Shown here in pieces: positions 1-8,500 of a stretch of 64,000 nt of DNA; within the stretch, counting starts at the first letter, position 1; every line of letters starts with the position of its first letter. The notes beneath the pieces are model-generated. The model searched no databases. It was not told the DNA's origin and saw nothing but the letters and a program-made list of their open reading frames with translations. Made by a program: the position numbers and the translations under genes. The DNA is from Pseudomonas maumuensis (GTDB taxonomy: Bacteria > Pseudomonadota > Gammaproteobacteria > Pseudomonadales > Pseudomonadaceae), in the NCBI RefSeq assembly GCF_019139675.1, contig NZ_CP077077.1, positions 3,596,001 through 3,660,000 of the forward strand, read 5' to 3'.

Positions 1-819
1 TCCATGCACATGGACAGCCTCCGAGGGCAAGGGGGATGGGGTGGTTTCGGCTGTGCGGCTTGCCCGCCGAAGGGTCTTGAGGATTTCGATACGCAGCGCG
101 CCCAGCTCCTCGACCCGATGCGCGCGGGGCTGCGGCAGGTCGATGTGCCACTGGCCGAGGGTGCGCGCCGGGTGGTTGCCCAGTAGCAGCACGCGATCGG
201 ACAGCAGCAAGGCTTCGTCGATATCGTGGGTGATCAGCACGGCGGCAGTATTGTGGGTGGCGATCAGTTGCAGCAGCAGTTGCTGCATGTCGGCGCGGGT
301 CACCTCGTCCAGCGCGCCGAACGGCTCGTCCAGCAACAGCACCTCGGGCTGGCGCGCCAGGCAGCGGGCCAGCGCGGTGCGCTGGGCCATGCCGCCGGAC
401 AACTGCGCCGGGTACTGCCCGCGGGCATGGGCCAGGCCCACCGCGTCGATGGCGTGGTCGATGCGTGTGCGCCGCTCGGCCGCCGCCAGCTTGGGCTGGC
501 GGGCAAAGTCGAGGCCGAAGGCGACGTTCTTCTCCAGGCTCAGCCAGGGCAGCAGGCTCGGGTCCTGGAACGCCACCGCCAGGCGCGGGTGCGGCCCCTG
601 CAGCGGCTCGCCGCGCAGCTGCACGCTGCCGCCACGGGGCTGCTGCAGCCCGGCCAGCACGCGCAACAGGCTGGACTTGCCGACCCCGCTGGGGCCAAGG
701 ATGGTCACCACCTCGCCCGGCGCCAGCGCCAGGTCGAACTGCTCCAGCACCGCCTGCCAGCCACCGTCGCGCGGGTAGCCCAGGCTGATGTCACGGGCTT
801 CGAGCAGCACCTCGGTCAT
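1..819 (-). CDS. ABC importer ATPase, SsuB/TauB-like (3' end cut by window)
   Basis: This is the ATP-hydrolysing subunit of a sulfonate/taurine/nitrate-type ABC importer, acting on the cytoplasmic side of the inner membrane. Visible motifs are Walker A GPSGVGKSS (residues 42-50), Q-loop FQD (84-86), signature LSGGMAQR (140-147), Walker B VLLLDEP (160-166) and the H-loop THD (197-199). The 273 codons in the window already match the usual family length, so only a few residues should be missing. The ATG overlaps the stop of the upstream acyl-CoA-dehydrogenase-like gene (ATGA), so the two are translationally coupled. The substrate cannot be read from an ATPase; the flavoprotein partner suggests organosulfur use (inference). 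Confidence 0.88.
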   Translation of the reverse strand, partial: MTEVLLEARDISLGYPRDGGWQAVLEQFDLALAPGEVVTILGPSGVGKSSLLRVLAGLQQPRGGSVQLRGEPLQGPHPRLAVAFQDPSLLPWLSLEKNVAFGLDFARQPKLAAAERRTRIDHAIDAVGLAHARGQYPAQLSGGMAQRTALARCLARQPEVLLLDEPFGALDEVTRADMQQLLLQLIATHNTAAVLITHDIDEALLLSDRVLLLGNHPARTLGQWHIDLPQPRAHRVEELGALRIEILKTLRRASRTAETTPSPLPSEAVHVHG

Positions 820-1880
820 GCGCTGGCCGCCTGGCGTTGCAGTTCGGCGCGCAGCTGCACCAGGCTCGGGGTGACGATCGGCACGAACGCCGACTCGCGC
901 CATCGCCGGGCGAAACCTTCGCCATAGGCCGTGAGATAAGCCTTGCCACCGCTGGCCTGAAGCTCCAGTTGCACAGCGTCGGCGGCGCATTCGGCGAGGG
1001 TGATGCGCAACTTGAACAAGGCGGCCGGTTGGCCCTGGAAGCGCCCGTCGAGCAGGCCCTGCTTGAGCTCGCCGACGGTATTCTCCAGGCGCTCCTTGAG
1101 CACCTGGCGAGCCTCTTCGAGGAACGAGCCACGGCCTTGCAGATGCTCCTGCACTTCATCCAACGCTCGCCGGGCCAGACCGATGGCCATGCCGCACTGC
1201 AGCGCCAGGAACGCCGGGCGCACCTTGGGCAGGAACTCGCGGGCGTTGTCATGCAGCAGCCAGTCGCGGGCCAGCGGCACCTGGTGGAACGCCAGCGCCG
1301 CAGTATTGCTCGACTGTAGGCCCATCAGTTGCAAGTCCTCGGAGCGCTCCAGGCCCGCTGCATTCGAGGGAATGGCGACCACGAACGGTGCGCCGCCAAC
1401 GTCATCCTCGATGGCCGCCGCCACCACGAAGCCGCACTTGCGCAGATTGGTGACCCAATGCAGACGGCCTTCCAGGCTCCAGCCGTCGACCGCAGGGCGA
1501 CCACGCACCTGCAAGGCTTCGATGCCGGAAAGGAACTTCATGGCGTTGGACAGGCCAGTAGCACCGGCCAGCTCGCCCTTGAGCAGGTCGGGCATCAGCC
1601 GCTCGCACAGTGCCCGGTTGGGGCTTTGCAGCAGGTATTCGATGAAGGCGCGCTGGCCCCAGCAGACGAACGCCGCGGCCAGCGAACGGCTGGCGATGGC
1701 GGCGATGGCCTCGACCGCCTCGCTGACGTCGCCGCCCGTGCCGCCCAGGGCCGGGTCGACGCCGATGCGCAGCAACTGCGACTCGGCGATCTGCGCAAGC
1801 ACCAGGTGCGGATCGCACTGGCCCTGGTCGATGGCCTCGGCATTGGCATCCAGCCATTGTCGAAATGCATGGTCAAGCAT
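816..1880 (-). CDS. Acyl-CoA dehydrogenase-like flavoprotein (SfnB/DszC-like)
   Basis: A 354-residue protein with the acyl-CoA dehydrogenase fold: an N-terminal helical part with the segment GVDPALGGTGGD, a central beta domain (about residues 105-205) and a C-terminal four-helix part ending near ELQRQAASA. Members encoded beside SsuB-type transporters are usually flavin-dependent desulfurisation or monooxygenase-type enzymes rather than fatty-acid beta-oxidation enzymes. A good ribosome site (AAGGAG, nine bases upstream) supports the ATG at 1880. Its stop overlaps the ATPase start, so it forms an operon with it and probably with the AhpD-like gene upstream. The exact substrate is unknown. Confidence 0.75.
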   Translation of the reverse strand: MLDHAFRQWLDANAEAIDQGQCDPHLVLAQIAESQLLRIGVDPALGGTGGDVSEAVEAIAAIASRSLAAAFVCWGQRAFIEYLLQSPNRALCERLMPDLLKGELAGATGLSNAMKFLSGIEALQVRGRPAVDGWSLEGRLHWVTNLRKCGFVVAAAIEDDVGGAPFVVAIPSNAAGLERSEDLQLMGLQSSNTAALAFHQVPLARDWLLHDNAREFLPKVRPAFLALQCGMAIGLARRALDEVQEHLQGRGSFLEEARQVLKERLENTVGELKQGLLDGRFQGQPAALFKLRITLAECAADAVQLELQASGGKAYLTAYGEGFARRWRESAFVPIVTPSLVQLRAELQRQAASA

Positions 1881-1928
1881 GTCCCTAACTCCTTGTGAAA
1901 CGCCGGACGCGCCGGCATCGGGCCTCGG

Positions 1929-2489
1929 TCAGGCCGAAGGCTGCCAGCGGTATTTGCCGAGCTCGTCGTTGAGCGGCGTCTGGGCGAACACATTAGCAAA
2001 GTTGCACAGGGTTGCGAGGCTGATACCGAGAATCACTTCCAGCGCGTTGCCTTCGCTGAAACCGGCGTCACGGAAGGCCTGGTAGGTGGCGTCGCCGACG
2101 TTGCCGCGGGTGGCGATCACTTCACGGGCGAAGGCGGCCAGGGTCTCGTAGCGAGCGTCGGGCAACTCGCCGCGGGCGCGCAGGGCATCGACCACTTCCT
2201 GGGGCAGCTTGGCCTTGTTCAGCGCCACCGCAGTGTGGCCGGCGACGCAGAAATCGCAGCCGTGCTGGGTGGCGGCGATCAGCTGCACCACTTCGCGCTC
2301 GGCCAGGGTCAGCTCGGACTTGCCGTTGAGCGCCGAGACGGTGACGTAGGTTTCCAGCGCCGCCGGGGCATTGGCCAGGATGCCCAGCAGGTTGGGAATG
2401 AAGCCTGAGTTCTTCTGTGCGTTCTCGAGGAACGGGCGGGCGGCTTCCGGAGCGGTCTGCAGGCTGTGTAGAGTGATGCGCGCGGACAT
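1929..2489 (-). CDS. Carboxymuconolactone decarboxylase/AhpD-family protein
   Basis: A 186-residue protein of the peroxidase-related AhpD/CMD family. The redox motif is clear: HGCDFCVAGH holds the CxxC pair and the following His typical of AhpD-like disulfide reductases. The preceding ELTLAEREVVQLIAAT segment is the family's conserved helix. I chose the ATG at 2489 because GGAG lies eight bases upstream; an in-frame extension to 2588 has no such site and would run through the divergent promoter region. It heads the operon with the acyl-CoA-dehydrogenase-like and ABC genes, and is divergent from the AraC regulator at 2592. A role in detoxifying peroxides or carbonyl products of that pathway is inference. 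Confidence 0.85.
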   Translation of the reverse strand: MSARITLHSLQTAPEAARPFLENAQKNSGFIPNLLGILANAPAALETYVTVSALNGKSELTLAEREVVQLIAATQHGCDFCVAGHTAVALNKAKLPQEVVDALRARGELPDARYETLAAFAREVIATRGNVGDATYQAFRDAGFSEGNALEVILGISLATLCNFANVFAQTPLNDELGKYRWQPSA

Positions 2490-2506
2490 GGAGTGGTCTC
2501 CTTTGA

Positions 2507-2520
2507 TGTAGGTCGCTACA
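2507..2520. promoter_or_regulatory. Short palindrome in the divergent AhpD/AraC promoter region
   Basis: TGTAG-GTCG-CTACA is a perfect five-base inverted repeat with a four-base spacer, 18 bases upstream of the AhpD-family start and about 70 bases from the AraC gene. Its position suits an operator, but the arms are short and chance cannot be excluded. Confidence 0.25.
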
Positions 2521-2591
2521 GTCTGTTGGTTATAAGAAGTAGCATCCATATTCATCAGTCGCCTTTCCTTGCTCCAGAGTCCTTGCATTAG

Positions 2592-3506
2592 ATGATTTCT
2601 TCCAGCCCCCTCGTCGATTGGTTATTAGAGAGCCTGGAGCTCGACGCCAGCCTGTTCCATGTGGGCCGCTACTGCGGCGGCTGGCACGCCAGCACCCAAG
2701 GCCTGGGCCGGGCCAGTTTCCACCTGGTGGTGCAGGGCCACTGCTGGCTGCACATCGACGGCCAGGCGCAGCCTGTGCGCCTGGAGAGCGGCGATGCGGT
2801 GTTCCTCTTGCGTGACCTGACCTATCGATTGTCCGGCGACGAGGATGCCGCCGATGCCTGTGCCCAGCCGCGCCGGAGCATGCAGGCGCTGGACCTCGAA
2901 GCCAGCGATGGCGTGGGGCTGGTGTGCGGGTTCTTCCATTTCCAGTCCGGGTTGTCGTCGCTGATCGTCGACGGCCTGGCGGACTGGATCCTGCTGCGCG
3001 CGAGCGATCCTGCCGGCAGCGCGGCGCGGGCACTGTTCGGGCTGATCCTCGAGGAGTGCCGGCGCCCGCAGCCGTCCCAAGCGCTGCTCGAACGCCTGAC
3101 CCACCTGTTGTTCCTCTATGTGCTGCGCCAGCAGGTGCATGACGGCCAGTCGTGGGGCGGGCTGATCGCCCTCGCCCGGCAACCGGCCTTCGCCGGCTTG
3201 CTCGAACGCTTGATCGAGGAGCCTGGCCAGGCCTGGACTCTGGAGGCCATGGCGGCCTGCGCGGGGTTGTCGCGCTCGGCGTTCTTCAAGCGCTTCAACG
3301 AGCTGGCCGGACAATCCCCCGGGCAGGTGCTGCTGGCGCTGCGCATGCGCCATGCCTGCCAGTTGCTCAAGGCCGGCAATACCGTCGAGCAGGTAGGCGC
3401 GCAGGCCGGGTATCAGTCGGTGGCGGCATTCACCCGAGCCTTCGCCAAGGCCGTCGGGGTGCAGCCAGGGGCGTACCGCAAGCAGCACGAAGGGCGCGCT
3501 GGGTAA
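2592..3506 (+). CDS. AraC-family transcriptional regulator (cupin N-domain)
   Basis: A 304-residue AraC/XylS-type activator. The N-terminal half (about 10-190) is a cupin-like ligand domain (HLVVQGHCWLHIDGQ, LESGDAVFLLRDL). The C-terminal half carries two helix-turn-helix motifs: EAMAACAGLSRSAFFKRF and VEQVGAQAGYQSVAAFTRAF, followed by the usual GVQPGAYRK end. The gene is divergent from the AhpD-family/acyl-CoA-dehydrogenase/ABC operon with only 102 bases between the starts, so it most likely controls that operon (inference from position). Length and domain order are normal for the family. Confidence 0.9.
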   Translation: MISSSPLVDWLLESLELDASLFHVGRYCGGWHASTQGLGRASFHLVVQGHCWLHIDGQAQPVRLESGDAVFLLRDLTYRLSGDEDAADACAQPRRSMQALDLEASDGVGLVCGFFHFQSGLSSLIVDGLADWILLRASDPAGSAARALFGLILEECRRPQPSQALLERLTHLLFLYVLRQQVHDGQSWGGLIALARQPAFAGLLERLIEEPGQAWTLEAMAACAGLSRSAFFKRFNELAGQSPGQVLLALRMRHACQLLKAGNTVEQVGAQAGYQSVAAFTRAFAKAVGVQPGAYRKQHEGRAG

Positions 3507-3513
3507 CGGCCTT

Positions 3514-4393
3514 TCAACGCCGCCGCTGCATCCAGGCAGCCCCCAGCCCGCTGAGGCAGATCACCGCGATACCGACCAGGCTGGTACTGTCCGGCACCTG
3601 CGCGAACACCACCAGGCCCAGCAACCCGGCGAACACGATCTGGCAATAGCTGAACGGCGCCAGCAACGCCGGCGCGGCATGGCGGAACGCCTGGGTCAGC
3701 AGCAAGTGCGCGGTCATCCCGCAGCCGCCCAGCGCCAGCATCAGCGGTACATGCGGCCACTGCGGCGTCTGCCAGAAGAACGGCACCAGCGCCGTCATGA
3801 TCAGGGTGTTGCACACGCCCGCGTAGAAGTTGCTGGTGGTCGGGCTGTCATGGGCCGCCAGCTTGCGCGTCAGCAACTGACTAGAAGCAAAAACCCAAGG
3901 CCGAACCGAAGGGGAACAGGATCGCCGGGGTGAACATCGCCCCACCCGGATGCACCACCACCAGTACCCCGATGAAGCCCATCACCACCGCCAGCCACTG
4001 CCCCAGGGTCACCCGCTCCTTGAGCAGCGGCACCGACAATGCGGTGACCAGCACCGGGGCGAGGAAGTTGACCGAGGTCGCCTCCGCCAGCGGCAGGTAC
4101 TGCAGCCCGGCGGTGAACAGCAGGCTGGTGCTGAGCAGGCTCAGCGCCCGCAAGGTCTGCAGCAATGGCCGGCGGGTGCGCAAAACCGCCAGTCCAGCCT
4201 TGGGCAGGAAGATCCCGGCCATCAGCAAGGTATGCACCAGGTAACGGACCCACACCACCATGACGACCGGGTAGATCCCGCCGAGGAATTTCGACAAACC
4301 GTCGTGGCTGGCGAACAGGAAGGTGGCCACCACCACCAGGGCGATGCCGCGCAGCGGCTGGTTGACTCCGGACAGCGGTGTACTGGAACTCAT
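3514..4393 (-). pseudogene. EamA/DMT-family exporter, disrupted by a +1 frameshift
   Basis: Two adjacent frames together encode one complete ten-helix EamA exporter of about 292 residues. The first part runs from ATG 4393 (MSSSTPLSGVNQPL...) to a TAG at 3881-3883, ending FGSALGFCF. The second part continues in another frame from about 3890 (ASSQLLTRKLAAHDSP...) to the TGA at 3514. On the coding strand the break lies in a run of five T (3889-3893 of the + strand); removing one T gives an uninterrupted GFASSQLL junction. It is either a genuine recent frameshift, phase variation or slippage at a short homopolymer, or an assembly error. It is convergent with the AraC gene. The substrate is unknown; the family exports amino acids and other metabolites. 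Confidence 0.85.
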
Positions 4394-4548
4394 GGGGCTC
4401 TCGGGCGATTGCCCCGGCATGGCGCCCGGGCATGGGCGGATTCTAGAAGAGAACCTTCGGGAGGAACAAAGCATTGTGGTCCAACCGGTACATTCCGTTC
4501 GCTGATCGAACCGATTTCCCCAGGCACCGCGCCCAAAAGCCACAGCTT

Positions 4549-5049
4549 TCAGTGCCGCTGCGAGGTCACCAGGAAGTTACGCAACGCCGGCTCGTCATCC
4601 AGGGCGATCTCCCGTACCGGTCGTGGCAGGTCGGCCAGCACCGCCTGGCAGAACGCCAGGGCCGGAACATCCCCGCCGTAGCACCGCACCAACCAGTCGC
4701 CTTGTCCCTCGCACAGCGTGCGCCGCGCTACCGCCAGGCCCACGCCCTGGCGGCGATATTTCTTGAGCACGAACAGGTCGGCCAGCTCCCAGGCGTCGAT
4801 GCCGGGTAGTTCACTGCGCTCGATGAGCATGAAGCCGGCGATGAAACCGTCCACCAGTATCAGGCTGGCGCTCCAGCCCGGGGTTTGCCAATAGCGGGTG
4901 AAGTGCGGCTCGTGGAGGTAGAAGCGCCCATCCGCCTCGACATCTTCCTGCTCCCAGTCAGAGGACTCGTAGGCGTAGAACTGGTAGAGGTTGCGTACCA
5001 GGTCGGCATGCTCGGGGCCGGTCTGCAGCAATTCGACAGGGAGGGTCAT
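4549..5049 (-). CDS. GNAT-family N-acetyltransferase
   Basis: A 166-residue GCN5-related acetyltransferase. The acetyl-CoA-binding motif A is seen as LADLFVLKKYRRQGVGLAVARR (the R/QxxGxG/A part is RRQGVG), after the beta-strand segment GFMLIERSEL. I prefer the ATG at 5049 (MTLPVELLQ), where homology-like sequence begins; an upstream in-frame start at 5127 would add 26 residues of low-complexity, Arg-rich sequence. It stands alone between the broken EamA gene and ridA. The substrate cannot be deduced. Confidence 0.8.
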   Translation of the reverse strand: MTLPVELLQTGPEHADLVRNLYQFYAYESSDWEQEDVEADGRFYLHEPHFTRYWQTPGWSASLILVDGFIAGFMLIERSELPGIDAWELADLFVLKKYRRQGVGLAVARRTLCEGQGDWLVRCYGGDVPALAFCQAVLADLPRPVREIALDDEPALRNFLVTSQRH

Positions 5050-5166
5050 GGAACAGGCTCGATGAATGCGGGAGCGCGAGTCTACCTGGGCGCTCAGGCG
5101 TTTGCAGCGGGGCGGCGATGCATCCATCCTCGCGGCTCGTCGCCACGACGATGGATGCGGGTTTTG

Positions 5167-5586
5167 TCACGCCTGCGGCAGGGCTGCCACCGCGTCCACT
5201 TCCACCAGCATGCCGTCCAGCGCCAGGCGCGGTACCGGGATCAAGGTGCAGGTCGGGGTCATTCTGCCGCCCCAGGCACGCTCGGCCTCGGCCACCCACT
5301 GGCGCAGCCGCGCCTCGGAATGGTCGACCACCAGCAGGGTGAGCTTGCACACATGCTCCAGCGTTGCCCCACGGGAGGCCAGGGCGATCTTCAGGTTCAT
5401 CAAGGCTTGGCGCGCCTGTTCGTCGAAGCGTGCCGACAGCTTGCCTTGCAAGTCCTCGCCGCCCTGACCGGCGATATACAGCAGGCGGCTGCCGGCGCGG
5501 ACCTCGGCGACATGGGAATAGGCATTGCCACTGGGATCGTAGAGGCCTTCGGGGTTGCTCAGGGCAAAGGCGGCTGGCTGGGTCAT
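5167..5586 (-). CDS. RidA/YjgF-family protein
   Basis: A 139-residue RidA-superfamily protein, a group that hydrolyses reactive enamine/imine intermediates or related compounds in the cytosol. The characteristic C-terminal block PTCTLIPVPRLALDGMLVEVDAVAALP is present, and so is the YIAGQGGED strand near the N-terminus. PTCTLIPVPRLA keeps the substrate-binding Arg typical of archetypal RidA. The ATG at 5586 has GGAG eight bases upstream. The sequence resembles the RidA sub-branches (Rid1-Rid7) rather than canonical RidA in its N-terminal region, so the exact substrate is open. Confidence 0.85.
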   Translation of the reverse strand: MTQPAAFALSNPEGLYDPSGNAYSHVAEVRAGSRLLYIAGQGGEDLQGKLSARFDEQARQALMNLKIALASRGATLEHVCKLTLLVVDHSEARLRQWVAEAERAWGGRMTPTCTLIPVPRLALDGMLVEVDAVAALPQA

Positions 5587-5676
5587 GGTATCGCTCCATC
5601 GATGGAAAGAGCGGCCAAGTATCAAACCTCAGGTTAGGTCGAGGTCAAGCCCCGCCTGCCACGCCTTGGGCGGCAC

Positions 5677-5889
5677 CTATTTTTCCTGCAACACCGCCCT
5701 GCCCTTCACTGCCCGCGGCCCGCGCCAGGCCCAGAACAACAAGCCCGGAATCGGCGCATAGACGACGAACACCACCCACAGCATCTTGCGTTCGGCGCGC
5801 CGGTCGCTGCCGATGATGTGCCAGATGGCCCAGATTTCCAGGAGGATGACGACGAGCGCGACAACGAACCAGATTGTTCCGATTTCCAT
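5677..5889 (-). CDS. Small membrane protein, PLDc_N (phospholipase D N-terminal-like) family
   Basis: A 70-residue protein with two hydrophobic helices: one at about 5-26 (IWFVVALVVILLEIWAIWHI) and one at about 35-56 (MLWVVFVVYAPIPGLLFWAW). The pattern, with the pair VVYAPIPGLLFW, is that of the PLDc_N domain found alone in many bacteria or ahead of cardiolipin synthases. No catalytic HKD motif is present, so it is not a phospholipase by itself. It is divergent from the sirtuin gene, with about 126 bases between the starts. Function unknown. Confidence 0.75.
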   Translation of the reverse strand: MEIGTIWFVVALVVILLEIWAIWHIIGSDRRAERKMLWVVFVVYAPIPGLLFWAWRGPRAVKGRAVLQEK

Positions 5890-6015
5890 GAGTCTTCTCC
5901 TATTGGCTGTACTGGCTTGGGTTGTCGCACGCGCCGAGGGTTCACTCGGATCTTGTCCGGCCCGCGACCCGCTGGCACAGTGGCCAACCACCCTGCACCG
6001 CCCCCGGGAGCCCTC

Positions 6016-6765
6016 ATGCCATTCGATCCGACCCTGCTCGCCCAGGCGCGCCACGTGGTGGTGTTCACCGGTGCCGGGGTGTCCGCGGAAAGTGGCATCG
6101 CCACGTTTCGCGACAAGCTGACCGGCCTGTGGGCGCGCTTCGACCCGGCGCAACTGGCCAGCGCCGAGGGTTTTCGCGCCGACCCGGCGCTGGTCTGGGG
6201 CTGGTACCAGATGCGCCGCGCCGGGATCGCCAAGGCCACGCCCAACCCTGGCCACCTGGCGATCGCCGCGCTGGCGGCGCATGTGCCGCAGTTGACCCTG
6301 ATAACGCAGAACGTCGACGACCTGCACGAACGCGCCGGCAGCCACGCCGTGCTGCACCTGCATGGCCGGCTGGACGCCTTTCGCTGCCTGGACTGCGCGC
6401 GCCCGGCGGATGAGCCCGTGGCACTGCCCGAGGCGGCCGCTCACGGCTGCCGTATCGAACCACCGCGCTGCGCTTGCTGCGCCGGGCCGCTGCGCCCCGG
6501 TGTGGTGTGGTTTGGCGAGATGTTGCCCGAGGCGGTGCTGGAGCAGGCATTCGCCGCCGCGCGGCAGTGCGATGTACTGCTGTCGGTAGGCACCTCAGGC
6601 CTGGTACAGCCGGCGGCCTCGATACCTCGCATGGCACTGGCGGCGGGGGCGACGGTGGTGCATGTCAATCCGCAGCCGGTGCCCTGCGAGCACCCACGGG
6701 CGTTCATGCTGGCCGGCAAGGCGGGTGAAGTGCTGCCGCAACTGCTGCGTCAGGCCTTCGCCTGA
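6016..6765 (+). CDS. NAD-dependent protein deacylase, sirtuin class III (CobB-like)
   Basis: A 249-residue Sir2 enzyme that removes acyl groups from lysines, using NAD+ and releasing nicotinamide. Motifs: GAGVSAESGIATFR (19-32), TQNVDDLHERAG with the catalytic loop, HLHG containing the catalytic His, and the zinc cysteines as CLDC and CACC. The substrate-pocket pair Tyr64-x-x-Arg67 (in WYQMRR) is the class III signature that in SIRT5 and E. coli CobB recognises succinyl/malonyl lysine. Desuccinylase activity is therefore likely in addition to deacetylation. The gene is monocistronic and convergent with the next gene, with one base between the stops. Confidence 0.92.
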   Translation: MPFDPTLLAQARHVVVFTGAGVSAESGIATFRDKLTGLWARFDPAQLASAEGFRADPALVWGWYQMRRAGIAKATPNPGHLAIAALAAHVPQLTLITQNVDDLHERAGSHAVLHLHGRLDAFRCLDCARPADEPVALPEAAAHGCRIEPPRCACCAGPLRPGVVWFGEMLPEAVLEQAFAAARQCDVLLSVGTSGLVQPAASIPRMALAAGATVVHVNPQPVPCEHPRAFMLAGKAGEVLPQLLRQAFA

Positions 6766-6766
6766 G

Positions 6767-7234
6767 CTAGCGGCCAGCCTGGTCCAAGGCGGTTTTCAGG
6801 GCATCGGCATCGGCATAGCTGTTGCGCGCTACCACCACGCCATGCTCCAGCGCCAGCCACAGCACCTTGCCTTCGTCCCCGGCATAGCGACTGGCGACCC
6901 GGCCTTCGCGGTCGAGCAGTACCCGGTAGCTGTAGTCGCGCATGGCCGGGATGGCGAACAGCTTGCTGATCAGCGCCGGCATGCGCTGGATATCCGCGAC
7001 GAACACGGCATGCCGCGCCTCCAGGTAGCCTTTGGACTGCTCGCCCAGGGCCGCCTTGACCAGCTTGGCGCCGTCCATGTCGCGGGCGACCAACAGAATC
7101 CGGGTATCGGCCCCCAGGCTGTAGGGCTGGTCGTACTGATCGAGCAGTGTCCAGGGCGCGAGGGTTTCGCCGGGCTGCGCGGCGTGGGCCACGAGCGCAA
7201 GCAGGCTGAGCAGAAGTGCAGCGGCGTATTTCAT
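6767..7234 (-). CDS. Exported thioredoxin-fold-like protein without cysteines
   Basis: A 155-residue protein with a Sec signal peptide (MKYAAALLLSLLALVAHA, cleavage near residue 18). The mature part looks thioredoxin-like: GETLAPWTLLDQYDQPYSL resembles the N-terminus of peroxiredoxin/TlpA proteins, and YRVLLDREGRVASRY resembles the strand before the cis-Pro loop. It has no cysteine at all, so it cannot be a thiol oxidoreductase. Homologues are sometimes labelled FAD/FMN-containing dehydrogenase, which nothing in the sequence supports. It is probably periplasmic; function unknown. Confidence 0.65.
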   Translation of the reverse strand: MKYAAALLLSLLALVAHAAQPGETLAPWTLLDQYDQPYSLGADTRILLVARDMDGAKLVKAALGEQSKGYLEARHAVFVADIQRMPALISKLFAIPAMRDYSYRVLLDREGRVASRYAGDEGKVLWLALEHGVVVARNSYADADALKTALDQAGR

Positions 7235-7295
7235 GAGATGCAGGTCCGAATCGTGAGGGTCGCCAGCATAGCCCAAGCCACCGCCCTTGACAGGC

Positions 7296-7910
7296 TCAAC
7301 GCAACTGCCCGGCAATCAGCCCCACGGCAATCAGGATCATCACCCCGCCGGACAAGCGCCCCACGGCCTGCGCCGCGGCAGGCCGGGTGCGCAGCACGGC
7401 CTTGGCGCCGTAGCCGACCATCAGGTAGATCACCAGCGAACTGCCCAGGTGCATCAACCCCAGCAGCAGGATCTGCAGCGGCAACGGCCAGTTCGACTGC
7501 GGGTCGGTGAACTGCGGCAGCAAGGCCAGGAACAGCAGGAACACCTTGGGGTTGAGACCGCTGACGCACAGGCCCTTGAATGCCCAACGCGACCCAGAGT
7601 CCTGCCCACCGCCCGCTCCCGCCTCGGGCACGGCCGGGCTCAGCAGCAGGTTGGCGCCCAGCCACAACAGGTACACGCACCCCGCCAGGGTCAGCAAGGT
7701 CAACGCCAACGGGTGCCCGGCAATCAGGCTGCCGACTCCGGCAGCGACCACCAGGGTGACGAGCAGATGCCCCGACAACATGCCCACCACCGCCGGCACG
7801 ACCCAGCGCCCGCGCATGCCGGCCGAGATGGCGTAGGCCCAATCGGCCCCGGGGGTGATCACGAACAGCAGGGAAACGGCCCAGAACGCCGTCAGTACAC
7901 TCATGGCCAT
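7296..7910 (-). CDS. LysE/RhtB-family amino-acid exporter
   Basis: A 204-residue inner-membrane exporter of the LysE superfamily with about six hydrophobic helices. The family signature near the N-terminus is present as FVITPGADWAYAISAGMRG, and GLNPKVFLLFLALLPQF is the second conserved block. The ATG at 7910 (MAMSVLT) is chosen because GGAAGG lies just upstream. The divergent partner at 8023 is an Lrp/AsnC regulator, the classical arrangement for amino-acid-induced exporters. The substrate is probably an amino acid but its identity is not readable. Confidence 0.88.
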   Translation of the reverse strand: MAMSVLTAFWAVSLLFVITPGADWAYAISAGMRGRWVVPAVVGMLSGHLLVTLVVAAGVGSLIAGHPLALTLLTLAGCVYLLWLGANLLLSPAVPEAGAGGGQDSGSRWAFKGLCVSGLNPKVFLLFLALLPQFTDPQSNWPLPLQILLLGLMHLGSSLVIYLMVGYGAKAVLRTRPAAAQAVGRLSGGVMILIAVGLIAGQLR

Positions 7911-7940
7911 TTCGAGCCTTCCTTTCACACAGGTTTCGGT

Positions 7941-7979
7941 GAAAGAAAGACTACGGATATCGCCCAGGGATTTTCTTTC
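7941..7979. promoter_or_regulatory. Inverted repeat between lysE-like and lrp-like genes
   Basis: GAAAGAAA at 7941-7948 and its exact complement TTTCTTTC at 7972-7979 lie 31 bases apart (three helical turns) in the divergent promoter region. Lrp/AsnC proteins bind phased, dyad-symmetric AT-rich sites, so this may be the operator. No footprint evidence is available. Confidence 0.35.
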
Positions 7980-8022
7980 GTATATTCCCCGGAACAAGCC
8001 AAACAATGGAAGAATCTTCCCC

Positions 8023-8475
8023 GTGGACCGAACCGATCGAAAGATCCTTGCCGAGCTGCAAAAAGACGGTCGCCTATCGGTGACCGAACTGGCCGAGCGC
8101 GTGGGCTTGAGCCTGTCGCCCTGTCACCGGCGCCTCAAGGCGCTGGAGGACGCAGGCGCCATTCTCGGTTATCACGCCCGCCTGGCCCCGGCGGCCCTGG
8201 GCCTGAACTTCGCCGCGCTGGTGTTCGTGACCTTGCGTGAGGTGACCCGCCAGCCAGTAGCAGACTTCGAGGCGGCGCTGGCGGAGATCCCGCAGATCGT
8301 CGAGGCCCAGCGCCTGTTCGGCGACCCCGACTACCTGCTGCACGTGGTGGCCAAGGATTTGCCGGCCTTCCAGAAGCTGTACGACGAGCAACTGACCAGC
8401 ATTCCCAATGTGAAGCGCCTCAGTTCGACGCTGGTGATGAAGGAAGTGATTCAGGACCGGCTGCTACCGATGTGA
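8023..8475 (+). CDS. Lrp/AsnC-family transcriptional regulator
   Basis: A 150-residue Lrp-type regulator. The N-terminal helix-turn-helix is typical (DRKILAELQKDGRLSVTELAERVGLSLSPCHRRLKALEDAG, about 5-45), followed by the RAM ligand-binding domain with the conserved GDPDYLLHVVAKDLPAFQKLY block. Translation starts at GTG 8023; the region has no suitable in-frame ATG closer than 7855, which lies inside the divergent exporter. It is divergent from the LysE-type exporter and most likely controls it in response to an amino acid (inference). Confidence 0.9.
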   Translation: MDRTDRKILAELQKDGRLSVTELAERVGLSLSPCHRRLKALEDAGAILGYHARLAPAALGLNFAALVFVTLREVTRQPVADFEAALAEIPQIVEAQRLFGDPDYLLHVVAKDLPAFQKLYDEQLTSIPNVKRLSSTLVMKEVIQDRLLPM

Positions 8476-8500
8476 CCCTGGGCCACTGTCCGGACGCGCC

